Origin: an uncultured Haliea sp. | Lineage (GTDB): Bacteria; Pseudomonadota; Gammaproteobacteria; Pseudomonadales; Halieaceae | Direction of reading: 5' to 3' | DNA length: 64,000 nt | NCBI GenBank assembly: GCA_913061145.1 | Contig: CAJXUQ010000010.1 | Span: 1-64,000, forward strand | Shown here: piece by piece, positions 8,341 to 16,925 of the stretch | Layout of the letters: every line of letters begins with the position of its first letter | How positions within the stretch are numbered: the first letter of the stretch is position 1 | The notes under the pieces: generated by a model | The model's input: only the letters and a program-made list of their open reading frames with translations | Told to the model about the DNA's origin: nothing | The model's database searches: none | Position numbers and translations under genes: made by a program

Positions 8341-9301
8341 CCTTGTCGCGCTTCTCCTGCTCGTTCTCGTCCAGCCGGAGGCTGATGCGCACAGTGTGCA
8401 TCGACACACTGGCGCGGAAGCAGACTCGACGACCGGTGCGGCTACGCCACGGGATCTGCTGCAACGCTACTCGGTGTCTGGTGACGATCATTTGCTGGCC
8501 GTGGCCAGGCAGGCACTGGCAGACAGCACGGGTGCAAGTGCCGCAGAAAAACTGCTGTACCTCGCCTGGCTGGCGCAGGCGGAACACGATTTTAAGCAGG
8601 CCAGCGTTCTCCTGGGACGTTTGCTGGCCGAGCAACCCGGCAATGGCCAGGCATGGTTGTTGGAGGCTGCCGTCGCCCAGGTTGTGGGGGATATTGATCG
8701 GTATCGAAGGGCGTGTTCGCGAGTGGCACTGAGTGTTTCGCCCATGGCCTCGGTCACCTGCTTTTCGCGTCAGGCTGTTTCGCTGGAAGAGTGCAGACGC
8801 GCCTACGAGAGGCTGCAGGACCTGAACGCAAACACCGATGACGTCAACCTTATGGCGTGGCACTTTTCGGTGAGAGCTGAACTGGCGTGGAGTCTGGGCG
8901 AGATGGCTGCGGCAGAGCGGGACCTCCGCTACGCGATCGCGGCAGTTCCCTCAGTACAACGGCGTGCCGCACTGATGGATTTGTTGTTGCAGCAGCAGCG
9001 CTACACAGACGCACTCGCGGTTGATCCCGCGGCACACGCCGTCCCGGCGATTGCGGTGCGACAGGTGCTCGCAAAGCGCGGCCTTGGATTTCCCGTTGAT
9101 CTCACTGTGCGCACTATGGATCTGCGCTTCAAAGAATGGCTGGACGCAAGCGATTACCGGCACGCTCGTGAGATCGCGATGTTTTATCTGGATGTCCTGC
9201 CTGATCCGGAGCTGGCCTATGATGTTGCGCGCAGAAATGCGAGACTGCAGCGCGAGGCCGAGGATATGGCGCTTCTCGCCAGGGCAGAGGGCATGCAGTA
9301 G
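8303..9301 (+). CDS. Exported TPR-repeat protein
   Basis: This protein of about 332 residues has an N-terminal signal or anchor (CVSLVALLLLVLV) followed by helical repeats of TPR character, for example AWLAQAEHDFKQASVLLGRL and the following LLAEQPGNGQAWLLEAAVAQ. The start codon is uncertain. ATG 8303 has GGAG ten bases upstream, ATG 8312 is also possible, and both overlap the preceding lipoprotein gene. TPR proteins act as scaffolds. Translational overlap with a lipoprotein gene and a gap of only 3 bp to the ECF sigma gene make a role in the same signalling or assembly pathway likely. The DUF4331 protein or the lipoprotein could be its partner. Confidence 0.78.
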   Translation: MLRMTISPTCCVSLVALLLLVLVQPEADAHSVHRHTGAEADSTTGAATPRDLLQRYSVSGDDHLLAVARQALADSTGASAAEKLLYLAWLAQAEHDFKQASVLLGRLLAEQPGNGQAWLLEAAVAQVVGDIDRYRRACSRVALSVSPMASVTCFSRQAVSLEECRRAYERLQDLNANTDDVNLMAWHFSVRAELAWSLGEMAAAERDLRYAIAAVPSVQRRAALMDLLLQQQRYTDALAVDPAAHAVPAIAVRQVLAKRGLGFPVDLTVRTMDLRFKEWLDASDYRHAREIAMFYLDVLPDPELAYDVARRNARLQREAEDMALLARAEGMQ

Positions 9302-9304
9302 CGG

Positions 9305-9832
9305 ATGACACATCAGGCTGAGTTGGAAGTCATGCTGGCGCGGAGCGCGCTGGGGGACAGAGACGCCTTTCAGAGGCTCTACGAGGCGACGGCACCGCGC
9401 GTCTACGCCGTGCTGCTCAGCATGCTTCGTGACTCAGCCCTGGCCCAGGATGTGATGCAGGACGCTTACGTCAAGGTGTGGGGGCAGTCGCGCGACTACC
9501 ACGCCGACCGCGGTCTGGTACTCTCCTGGATCATCGCCATCGCTCGCTATCGTGCGCTGGACTTGCTCCGGGCCTCGAAGCGACGGGATGCCCTGGAAAT
9601 GGAAGCTGTACAGCAGCAGTCGCTGACTGAGCCCACTCAGGAAGGGTTTTCGGACCTTCTTCAGGAATGCCTCGGCAAACTGGCAGACTTGCAGCGCCGG
9701 AGTATAGTCGCCGCATTTGTTAACGGCTTCACCCATGAAGAACTGGCGGCCAGGGAAGCGACCCCTGTGGGTACGGTAAAGAGCCGGATTCGGCGCGGCA
9801 TGCAGCGGCTGAGAGAGTGTTTGCAACAGTGA
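9305..9832 (+). CDS. ECF-family RNA polymerase sigma factor
   Basis: This 175-residue protein is the size of an ECF sigma factor. Region 2 includes FQRLYEATAPRVYAVLLSML, DVMQDAYVKVW and the DNA-melting segment SWIIAIARYRALDLLR. Region 4 ends with an HTH in which EELAAREATPVGTVKSRIRR is the recognition unit. It begins 3 bp after the TPR gene and its stop TGA overlaps the GTG start of the anti-sigma gene, the usual arrangement for sigma/anti-sigma pairs. The SigK/RskA-type context predicts that a membrane-bound anti-sigma factor holds it inactive. Because it is the fourth gene of the DUF4331 operon, it probably directs its own transcription. Confidence 0.93.
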   Translation: MTHQAELEVMLARSALGDRDAFQRLYEATAPRVYAVLLSMLRDSALAQDVMQDAYVKVWGQSRDYHADRGLVLSWIIAIARYRALDLLRASKRRDALEMEAVQQQSLTEPTQEGFSDLLQECLGKLADLQRRSIVAAFVNGFTHEELAAREATPVGTVKSRIRRGMQRLRECLQQ

Positions 9833-10530
9833 ACTACGATAGCGCAAGGCTGGTCGACCTCCTCGCTGGTGAATATGTTTTGGGGACTCTCCGCGGTGGC
9901 GCACGACGCCGTTTTGAGCGCCTGCTGCACCAGCGGCCGGATGTGCGTAGCGCTGTGTGGCGTTGGGAGTCCTCTCTGGGTGAACTCGGCCTCACGCTGG
10001 CTCCCGTGTCACCACCCTCGGCTGTGTGGTCGGCCGTTGCGCGCCGCATTGAGCCTGCGGATCTGCACCCTGCCTGGTGGCGATCAATAGGACTCTGGCG
10101 TGCCTGGAGCCTGGCAGCCAGCACAGCGCTGGTTGTTCTCCTGGTGGTGTCTTCCCCGTTCACCACGTCACCGCCGCCTCCTGATTCTGCGCCCGATCAC
10201 GTCAGTGTGATCGGGGATGGCAGCGAGCCCCTCTGGTTACTCAGTGCAAACCTGGAGACAGGGGCAATCACAGCACGTGCGGTAAACGCCGTAGCGGCCG
10301 ATGTCGATAAAGTCTTCGAATTGTGGATGCTGCCCGAGTCCGGACCTCCAATTTCAATGGGGCTGCTGCCGGTGGGTGGTGAATCAGTGACCCGCTCGCT
10401 GCCCGCGGGACTGCGAGCGCTGCTCAGGCAGTCCAAGGGTATTGCGGTTAGTATCGAGCCTGCCGGGGGTTCGCCGACCGGCGCGCCGACCGGCCCAGTG
10501 GTGCACACGGCCCGGGTAGTCTCTCTGTAG
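9829..10530 (+). CDS. RskA-like membrane anti-sigma factor
   Basis: The protein is 233 residues from GTG 9829, whose bases overlap the sigma-factor stop (GTGA). An in-frame GTG at 9817 would add four residues. The N-terminus has the anti-sigma zinc-finger-like helical domain typical of RskA proteins lacking Cys ligands (LVDLLAGEYVLGTLRGGARR, then a conserved Trp pair). One transmembrane segment follows (about residues 92-106, SLAASTALVVLLVVS). The C-terminal periplasmic domain contains KVFELWMLPESGPPISMGLL, the characteristic anti-sigma-K motif. It should sequester the ECF factor at the inner membrane until an envelope signal triggers proteolysis. Confidence 0.9.
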   Translation: MNYDSARLVDLLAGEYVLGTLRGGARRRFERLLHQRPDVRSAVWRWESSLGELGLTLAPVSPPSAVWSAVARRIEPADLHPAWWRSIGLWRAWSLAASTALVVLLVVSSPFTTSPPPPDSAPDHVSVIGDGSEPLWLLSANLETGAITARAVNAVAADVDKVFELWMLPESGPPISMGLLPVGGESVTRSLPAGLRALLRQSKGIAVSIEPAGGSPTGAPTGPVVHTARVVSL

Positions 10531-10722
10531 CCCTTGGAACCCGTGGTGCACCAAAAGTGTGCAATTCGGGTCGATAAAGCATACCGCCAGTGGGCATACA
10601 CATGCGCTGATAGGCAGAGCGGAGTGCTACATTGAGTCCCGTTGCCGTCCGCTCACCGAGGGTCGCAACAGACACTGTTAACGAGACCCGGTTTGTAGCC
10701 GGGCGAGTGAAGGGATCTCTGT

Positions 10723-11967
10723 ATGCCACGCCCCAACAACCCTATCAGCACCGACGAACAGCGCGCCCACGAATTGCTGGCGCTGGAGTATTTCGACCAC
10801 CCGGAGATTGTCAGCGCACGTGAGGCGGTGCGGACATTCTGGTTGGAGCACGCTGCACCCAGTGATGCCATGCGTCGCGCATTTGCATGGGCGTTTGAGG
10901 AAGTCATGTTCGGCGCCACGGTCTGGGCGCTGAACCAGGACCCACTGTATCCCAAGGTCATCACCATCAGCCGCCTGCCGCACACGGTAGCGGGAAAGCG
11001 TATCCCCGGCAGCCGCTGGGGCATCGACAATCCTGACTCGGTGTACCGGGTGATTCCCATCAGCGGTGCGGAGCGCTACGTGATTCGAGGCCGGGTTTCC
11101 GAGCCGCGTCTGGTGGAAAACTACTTCACACTGTGGGATCCCACCATGAAAACGGTAGGACTGCTGGATGGCAAACAGCTGAAGGTGGATCCGGAGGGAT
11201 ATTTCGAGATCACCGTGGACGGGAGTCCGGCGGATGGGCGTGCCAATCACGTACAGGCGCCGCCGGAGAGCCATGAATTCTACATACGCGATGTGATCGC
11301 CCGCTGGGGAGAAGACCGCGTCAATGAGTTGTCTATCGAGCGGCTCGGTTCGCCGCCCGCGCGGGCACCGTTCAGCGAAGCGGAAAACCTCGAGCGCATC
11401 AAGACCTACATGCGTCGCTGGGCCACAGAGACCACACGCTGGAATCGTCAGGCGATGGACAAGCCCGCCAATGGTTTTGAGTTCACGATTGATCGCGACA
11501 GTGACGGCGCGTTACGCAACCAGATTTATATCATGGGCTACTTCCGGCTGCCGGACGCCGAAACCGCCATGGTGCTGGATATCAACCTGGGTGGCGCGGA
11601 CTACTTCATCGCACCCATCACCAATATCTGGGGCACGACCAATCGCATCACCGACCGCAATGGCTGCCTGAATCGGCATCAGTCCCTGGCCAATCCGGAC
11701 GGCACCTTGACCTATGTCCTGAGTCTGACAGACCCGGGCGTACACAACTGGCTCGACCCCTCCGACCTTGACGAGGGTATTCTGACCCTGCGCTGGGCGG
11801 AGTTCGCCGGTGGGGAGCCAGGTGCTGATCTGTCTGTGCAACAGCGGCTGGTACCCCTGGCCGACGTGCAGCAGCATGTCTGTGAGAATCAGCGCATGAC
11901 CGCGGCGCAGCGCGCGGAGCAGCTGCGCGAGCGGGCCGCGAGTTATGCCTGGCGCCTGGAGGAATGA
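10723..11967 (+). CDS. DUF1214-like protein of unknown function (copy 1)
   Basis: This 414-residue protein has no signal peptide, and its start is supported by AAGGGA. The C-terminal half has features I associate with DUF1214 proteins: NIWGTTN, an N-D-G-T-L strand, and a DPGVHNWLDPSD block before a final LRWAEF strand. It is homologous to the protein encoded at 44140-45522, which shares NLWG...NxH, DPGVANW and MRWTYPE at equivalent positions. Both copies are directly followed by an SDR gene. DUF1214 proteins lack a firm biochemical role. The repeated pairing with an SDR points to a metabolic function, perhaps on a hydrophobic substrate, by inference. Confidence 0.75.
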   Translation: MPRPNNPISTDEQRAHELLALEYFDHPEIVSAREAVRTFWLEHAAPSDAMRRAFAWAFEEVMFGATVWALNQDPLYPKVITISRLPHTVAGKRIPGSRWGIDNPDSVYRVIPISGAERYVIRGRVSEPRLVENYFTLWDPTMKTVGLLDGKQLKVDPEGYFEITVDGSPADGRANHVQAPPESHEFYIRDVIARWGEDRVNELSIERLGSPPARAPFSEAENLERIKTYMRRWATETTRWNRQAMDKPANGFEFTIDRDSDGALRNQIYIMGYFRLPDAETAMVLDINLGGADYFIAPITNIWGTTNRITDRNGCLNRHQSLANPDGTLTYVLSLTDPGVHNWLDPSDLDEGILTLRWAEFAGGEPGADLSVQQRLVPLADVQQHVCENQRMTAAQRAEQLRERAASYAWRLEE

Positions 11968-12833
11968 AGATGCCCGTATTGCAGGATTCAGTGTGGTTGA
12001 TTTCCGGGTGTTCCACCGGCTTTGGGCGTGAAATAGCGCGGACGGCTCTGGAGCGTGGTGCACGCGGGGCAGTGACGGCGCGGCGCCCCGAATCGGTTGC
12101 CGATCTGGTGAACGCCTGGCCGGAACGCGCCATTGCGCTGGCGCTGGATGTGACCGATGAAGGTTCCATTGCCGCAGCGGTTGCGGACACCGTCAGCACC
12201 TTTGGTCGTATCGATGTGCTGGTCAATAACGCCGGCTATGGCTATGTGGCGGCCGTGGAGGAGGGCGAGGATGCGGCGGTTCGCGCCATGTTTGAGGCCA
12301 ATTTCTTCGGTGCGCTCGCGCTCACACGGGCTGTGCTTCCCCATCTGCGCGAGCAGGGCAGCGGCCATATCATCAACAACTCCTCCCAGGCTGGCATCAT
12401 GGCCAACCCGGGCACGGGCTACTACAGCGCCTCAAAGCACGCTCTGGAGGGTTTGATGGAGGCGCTGGCGAAGGAAGTGGCGCCGCTGGGGATCCGGGTG
12501 ACCTCGGTGCAGCCGGGCGCATTTCGCACCGACTGGTCCGGCCGCTCCATGCAGCGCAGCAGCGTGCGGCTGCCCGCCTACGAAGAGCATGTGCACAGCC
12601 GCCTCGATATGATCGCGCAGATGGATGGCAAGCAACCGGGCGATCCCGTGCGCGCTGCCAGGATCATGGTCGACCTGTATGCAATGGAGGATCCGCCGGT
12701 GCAGCTGCTGCTGGGCGCTGGTGTACTGGCGGCGTACCGGGACAAACTTGACGCGCAGCACGCCAATCTGGAGCGTTGGCAGGCGCTGACTCAGGCGGCG
12801 GATTTTCCGGCGGATGAGGGTCAGGGCACATAG
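11964..12833 (+). CDS. Short-chain dehydrogenase/reductase
   Basis: This classical SDR of 289 residues has the cofactor motif GCSTGFG near residue 15, the NNAG structural motif (VLVNNAGYG), the catalytic Ser in NNSSQAG and the YxxxK pair in YYSASKHALEG. The start ATG overlaps the stop of the upstream DUF1214-like gene (ATGA), so the two are translationally coupled; a second ATG six bases on is also possible. It resembles the oxidoreductases annotated as NADP-dependent reductases of ketones or retinal-like substrates, but SDR substrate cannot be read from sequence. It is the first of five SDRs in the window. Confidence 0.88.
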   Translation: MKMPVLQDSVWLISGCSTGFGREIARTALERGARGAVTARRPESVADLVNAWPERAIALALDVTDEGSIAAAVADTVSTFGRIDVLVNNAGYGYVAAVEEGEDAAVRAMFEANFFGALALTRAVLPHLREQGSGHIINNSSQAGIMANPGTGYYSASKHALEGLMEALAKEVAPLGIRVTSVQPGAFRTDWSGRSMQRSSVRLPAYEEHVHSRLDMIAQMDGKQPGDPVRAARIMVDLYAMEDPPVQLLLGAGVLAAYRDKLDAQHANLERWQALTQAADFPADEGQGT

Positions 12834-12914
12834 CGTCAAAGGTGTCCGGGAGTTGGCGGCACCGCAAAGCTGTATTAAGCTGGAATTAGTCCATTCACAG
12901 GAGAGCAGTGCCCC

Positions 12915-13250
12915 ATGGCCGGTAAATTTGACCTGAAGAAAAGCCCCAGTGGAAAGTTCATGTTCAACCTGAAGAGCGGCAATGGGCAGATTGTCCTCAC
13001 CAGCCAGCTCTACGACAGCCGCGCCGCGGCGGAAAAAGGCATTGCCTCGGTGCGCAAGAATTCACCGGAGGATGGCCGCTATGAGCGCAAGGTGGCGACC
13101 AGCGGCGAAACCTACTTCGTCCTGAAATCCGGCAACAGCCAGGTGATTGGCAAGAGCCAGATGTACAAGAGCAAGGCTGCGATGGAGAACGGTATTGCCT
13201 CGGTGAAGAAGAACGGCGCCGAGGCCGGCGTGGTCGATAATACCGCCTGA
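12915..13250 (+). CDS. yegP: YegP family protein (two DUF1508 repeats)
   Basis: At 111 residues it matches the family length. It consists of two tandem DUF1508 repeats of about 50 residues: KFMFNLKSGNGQIVLTSQLY then GIASVRKN, and TYFVLKSGNSQVIGKSQMY then GIASVKKN. The start is preceded by AGGAGAG. YegP-type proteins are small soluble homodimers of unknown biological role. The gene is monocistronic and convergent with the EAL-HDOD gene; the two stop codons are 2 bp apart. Confidence 0.92.
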   Translation: MAGKFDLKKSPSGKFMFNLKSGNGQIVLTSQLYDSRAAAEKGIASVRKNSPEDGRYERKVATSGETYFVLKSGNSQVIGKSQMYKSKAAMENGIASVKKNGAEAGVVDNTA

Positions 13251-13252
13251 GG

Positions 13253-14464
13253 CTACTCCAGCCCGGCCTGGCGGGCGGCGATATCGGCCCATTGCACGGC
13301 TGACATGTAAATGTCGGCCAGCTCCAGCGCGTCCAGGTTGCGAAAATCCACGGCGCCCGCTTCACCGGCCTCCAGACTGAGGGCGCAGCTAACGGCTTCT
13401 CCCCGATCGCCAAGGCGCTGTACCAGCGCTTCCTGCAGTTCCTCGGGCAGGGGCAGGTATTTCAGCGCCTCTTCCAGCGGAACATCAAGTAGTGCGTCCA
13501 ACACGGAAAACAGGCCGACTGTGAAGTAGCTGTCGGCGTTGGGCAGGCCACAGTGCTGCGCCAGCAGTTCGCAGAGCCGTCCACGCACCAGACCCATGGT
13601 GACAATCTCGTCGGCTTTGCCCTCAACCCCGCTCATGATGTAGAGCACCACCCAATTGCGGATGGTGCCGCGTCCCAGGTATACGATCGCCTCCCTGATG
13701 GAGTCGATCTTGCGGTTCAACGCGTTGGCGGCGGAGTTCACGTAGGCCAGGGCCCTGACGCTGAGGCCGACGTCCTGACTGATCAGGGTCTGCAACTCTT
13801 CCAGGTCGGTGTCCGGGTCGCTGATACGCGACAGCAGGCGCAGCAGCGCAATCTTGTTGGTGGGCAGTCGCTTGCCGCTGACGATGCGCGGGCGCGCAAA
13901 GAAATAACCCTGGAAGTAATCCACCCCCAGCGCCTTCAGGGTCTGGAACTCCTCTTCGGTTTCCACCTTTTCCGCCAGGACCTTGCAGCCATATTGCTTG
14001 ATGCGATTGATCTGCGTTTCCCAGTTCGCCTCCGGCATGGCGCGAATATCGATCTTCACGGTGTCGATGTGCGGCATCAGGCGGTCATAGGCTTCCGACT
14101 CGACGACGTCATCGAGGGCGATCTTGAAGCCGGTTTCACGCAGGGACTGGACCCCCGCCATAACATCATCGTCAGGCACGACATCTTCGAGAATCTCCAG
14201 CATCACCCGCACCGGGTCGATAGGCAGCAGGTCGGGGTCCAGCAGGAACTGGCGCGGCAGGTTGATGAAGGTGATGTGCCCGCGTGACAGGCGATCAATG
14301 CCGATTTCCATGGCATTGGTGAGCACCTGAGCGGTGGCGACGTCGTCGTCGAGATCGCTCGGGGCGCTGTTCTCCTCCGACGAACGGAACAGCAACTCGT
14401 AGGCGTAGAGCTTCAGATTCCGGTCCAGAATGGGCTGTCGCGCGAGGAAGAAATGATTCTTCAA
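13253..14464 (-). CDS. EAL-HDOD (YuxH family) signalling protein
   Basis: The protein has an N-terminal degenerate EAL domain (ARQPILDRNLKLYAYELLFR, with ELL in place of EAL and DDVVES in place of DDFGTG) and a C-terminal HDOD domain (SQDVGLSVRALAYVNSAAN). I place the start at the TTG at 14462-14464. It is preceded by GGGAGGAG at ideal spacing and the family opens with F-L-A-R-Q-P, whereas an in-frame ATG at 14557 lacks a ribosome-binding site and adds 31 low-complexity residues. This gives about 403 residues. The missing EAL catalytic residues argue that it binds rather than cleaves c-di-GMP. HDOD proteins serve as regulatory scaffolds. Confidence 0.88.
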   Translation of the reverse strand: MKNHFFLARQPILDRNLKLYAYELLFRSSEENSAPSDLDDDVATAQVLTNAMEIGIDRLSRGHITFINLPRQFLLDPDLLPIDPVRVMLEILEDVVPDDDVMAGVQSLRETGFKIALDDVVESEAYDRLMPHIDTVKIDIRAMPEANWETQINRIKQYGCKVLAEKVETEEEFQTLKALGVDYFQGYFFARPRIVSGKRLPTNKIALLRLLSRISDPDTDLEELQTLISQDVGLSVRALAYVNSAANALNRKIDSIREAIVYLGRGTIRNWVVLYIMSGVEGKADEIVTMGLVRGRLCELLAQHCGLPNADSYFTVGLFSVLDALLDVPLEEALKYLPLPEELQEALVQRLGDRGEAVSCALSLEAGEAGAVDFRNLDALELADIYMSAVQWADIAARQAGLE

Positions 14465-14582
14465 GAAACTCCTCCCTGTGTTTCCGTTGGCGTAAGGTGC
14501 GGCGAAGTATAGCTCAACGGGGCTGTCTGCGCCGTTGGCGTGCCGGGACTGCGACACAGATCACGCGCCGGGGCTGCGCCCT

Positions 14583-16889
14583 TCAGGGCGCGGGCCCCGT
14601 GACGATCTCGACGCGGCGCAGGCTGGCGCCCGCAAGCGGGTAGCCGATGGGACTGTCGGCGGGGTAAGTCCCGGCGGGCGAGCCGGTATCTACACCCACA
14701 TCGAAGGTCTCATCGATGGAGAAGTAGCTCGGCGGCGTTGCAGCAATGCGACCCTGGTCGACGCGCTGTCCGTCAACCAGCAGGCTGAATTCACCTCCGC
14801 GGGCGTAGCCGCCACCGTCGTAGGCGAAGTCCACTGACAGCTGCACATCACCGTCCACAGCGTTATCGCCCTGCAGGATGATCTCGCCCACTTCAAAGCT
14901 GCGATAGCGGAAAACCGGCCGCGAGTGATTGTCGAGATACAGGCTCCATCCCGCGACGGTGCCCCCCATGGTCGCGATAACGCCCCGGGGCGCGGGCCCG
15001 GTCAGGGTGGCGTCCAGTGTCCAGGAGCGATTGAACAGCGGTGGACCCTGTGCTTCAGGTATGCCCACGGCATCGGGCCCGTAGCTGAACGCGCTGCGAT
15101 CGCCGCGCAGGTTTGGCAGTGGGTGACTGTTCATGGTGTCCATGGCGCTGCGCAGTGGCAGTATGCCCAGGCGCTCCGCCTCCTGCTGGAACAGGGCCTG
15201 CAACTCGACCAGCTTGCCAGGCTCGGCGCTGGCGAGGTTGTTTGCCTGGCTGAAGTCTTCATTGAGGTTGTACAACTCCCAGCGGTCGTCTTCCATGGGG
15301 CTTGGCGCGGTGCGCACGCCCACGGTCCAGGGCAGGCGCTGGTGAAACGCCGAAGCCATCCAGCCTTCGTGGTAAATGGCCCGGTTGCCGTTCACCTCGA
15401 ACAGCTGGGTGCTGTGGTGCTCTGCTGCATCGGCCCGTGTGAGGCTGGCCAGGAAGCTGCTGCCGTCCATCGGCCGCTGGGGGACGCCTCGCACTGTTTC
15501 CGGGACGCCGATGTTCAGTGCATCGAGTATGGTGGGTACCACGTCGTTCACATGGGTGAACTGCGAGCGCAACCCGCCCGCCTCATCGCCGATCACCCGC
15601 GGCCAGCTGACTACCGCGCCGACGCGCGTGCCGCCCAGGTGTGACGCCACCTGCTTTACCCACTGGAAGGGGGAGGTCAACGCCCAGGCCCACCCCGCGG
15701 GATACTGCGGGTAGGTTGTTTCATCACCGATGCGCTCCAGGGCGGCCAACTGCTGTTCCAGGCTCTCGGGCAGGCCCTGCAGCGCGCCCATGTAATTGAT
15801 GCTGCCGCCCAGTCCGCCCTCGGCGCTGCTACCGTTGTCCCCGGCGATGTACACAAACAGCGTGTTATCGAACTGCCCGCGCTGCCGCAGCGCACTGGCG
15901 AGTCGGCCGATCTGGGCATCCGTGTGTTCCAGAAAGCCGGCATAGGTCTCCATCAGTCGTTCAGCCACCCGCTTTTGGTCTGCGCTCAGGCTGTCCCAGG
16001 CAGGCAGTGCCTCCGGGGCGGGGGTCAGCACGGTGTCGGCGGGCACCACGCCAAGCGCCTTCTGCCGGTCCAGAATGGTCTCGCGCATGCGGTCCCATCC
16101 GTCGGCGAAGCGGCCTTCGTAGCGGCGAATCCAGGGGGCGGGTACCTGCAGCGGCGCATGGGCTGCGCCGGGTGCCAGGTAGACGAAAAACGGTTTGCCG
16201 GGTGAGATGGACTGCACGAGGTCGACCCAGCCGATCGCCTCGTCCACGATGTCCTCTGTCACATGGTAGCTTTCCCCGGCCGGGCGCCGGACAGCGGCTG
16301 TGCCGCGGTAGAGGGTGGGTTCGTACTGGTCTGTCTCGCCGCCGAGGAAACCGTAGAACGTATCGAAGCCGACACCCGTCGGCCAGCGGTCGAAGGGCCC
16401 CAGCGGGGAGGACTCCCAGTTCGGCGTCAGGTGCCATTTGCCAAACGCGCCAGTGCTGTACCCCTGCTCACGCAGGATCTCCGCGATGGTGGCGGTTTCT
16501 GGGCGCAGCACACCCTGATAGCCCGGGATGGTGCTGGCAGAGTTCAGCACAGCGCCGACGTTCGCGGCATGGGCGTCGCGGCCGGTGAGCAGAGCGGCCC
16601 GCGTGGGGGAGCAGATCGCGGTGGTGTGAAAGCGGTTGAAGCGCAGGCCAACCTGGGCCAGTGCGTCGAGTGCGGGCGTATCCACCGGGCCCCCGAAGGT
16701 GCTGGTGGCACCGAAGCCCACATCATCCAGCAGTACGATGACAATGTTCGGGGCATTCTCAGGGGGCTCTGGCAGGGTGATTGCGGCGGCGGGGTTCGGG
16801 AACAACAGTGCAGTGACCAGTAGCCACGCTGCGGGAGAAAAGACGTTCAGATCTCTAGCTTTCATCGTGAACACTGACGCTGGCCACAT
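14583..16889 (-). CDS. Secreted arylsulfatase, long AtsA-like type
   Basis: This 768-residue protein has an N-terminal signal peptide, a sulfatase domain and a C-terminal beta-sandwich extension (about residues 600-768), as in the long arylsulfatases. Asp55-Asp56 of VLLDDVGFG are metal ligands. C93-S-P-T-R97 is the CxPxR motif whose Cys is oxidised to formylglycine, followed by AALLTG. The maturation enzyme is not in the window. The start is ambiguous: ATG 16889 has GAGGA ten bases upstream, while ATG 16865 gives a more typical signal peptide. It is the last gene of a three-gene minus-strand unit, 36 bp after the EthD gene. A GC-rich hairpin (14576-14591) covers the stop codon. Confidence 0.9.
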   Translation of the reverse strand: MWPASVFTMKARDLNVFSPAAWLLVTALLFPNPAAAITLPEPPENAPNIVIVLLDDVGFGATSTFGGPVDTPALDALAQVGLRFNRFHTTAICSPTRAALLTGRDAHAANVGAVLNSASTIPGYQGVLRPETATIAEILREQGYSTGAFGKWHLTPNWESSPLGPFDRWPTGVGFDTFYGFLGGETDQYEPTLYRGTAAVRRPAGESYHVTEDIVDEAIGWVDLVQSISPGKPFFVYLAPGAAHAPLQVPAPWIRRYEGRFADGWDRMRETILDRQKALGVVPADTVLTPAPEALPAWDSLSADQKRVAERLMETYAGFLEHTDAQIGRLASALRQRGQFDNTLFVYIAGDNGSSAEGGLGGSINYMGALQGLPESLEQQLAALERIGDETTYPQYPAGWAWALTSPFQWVKQVASHLGGTRVGAVVSWPRVIGDEAGGLRSQFTHVNDVVPTILDALNIGVPETVRGVPQRPMDGSSFLASLTRADAAEHHSTQLFEVNGNRAIYHEGWMASAFHQRLPWTVGVRTAPSPMEDDRWELYNLNEDFSQANNLASAEPGKLVELQALFQQEAERLGILPLRSAMDTMNSHPLPNLRGDRSAFSYGPDAVGIPEAQGPPLFNRSWTLDATLTGPAPRGVIATMGGTVAGWSLYLDNHSRPVFRYRSFEVGEIILQGDNAVDGDVQLSVDFAYDGGGYARGGEFSLLVDGQRVDQGRIAATPPSYFSIDETFDVGVDTGSPAGTYPADSPIGYPLAGASLRRVEIVTGPAP

Positions 16890-16925
16890 GGCATTGGAGT
16901 CCTCAAAAATGTGTTTCTAGGTTGG

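Noticed and set aside
14571-14597. GC-rich hairpin across the stop of the long sulfatase gene as a terminator
   Set aside because: The stem is real but interrupted, overlaps coding sequence and has no T-run, so I did not call it a terminator.
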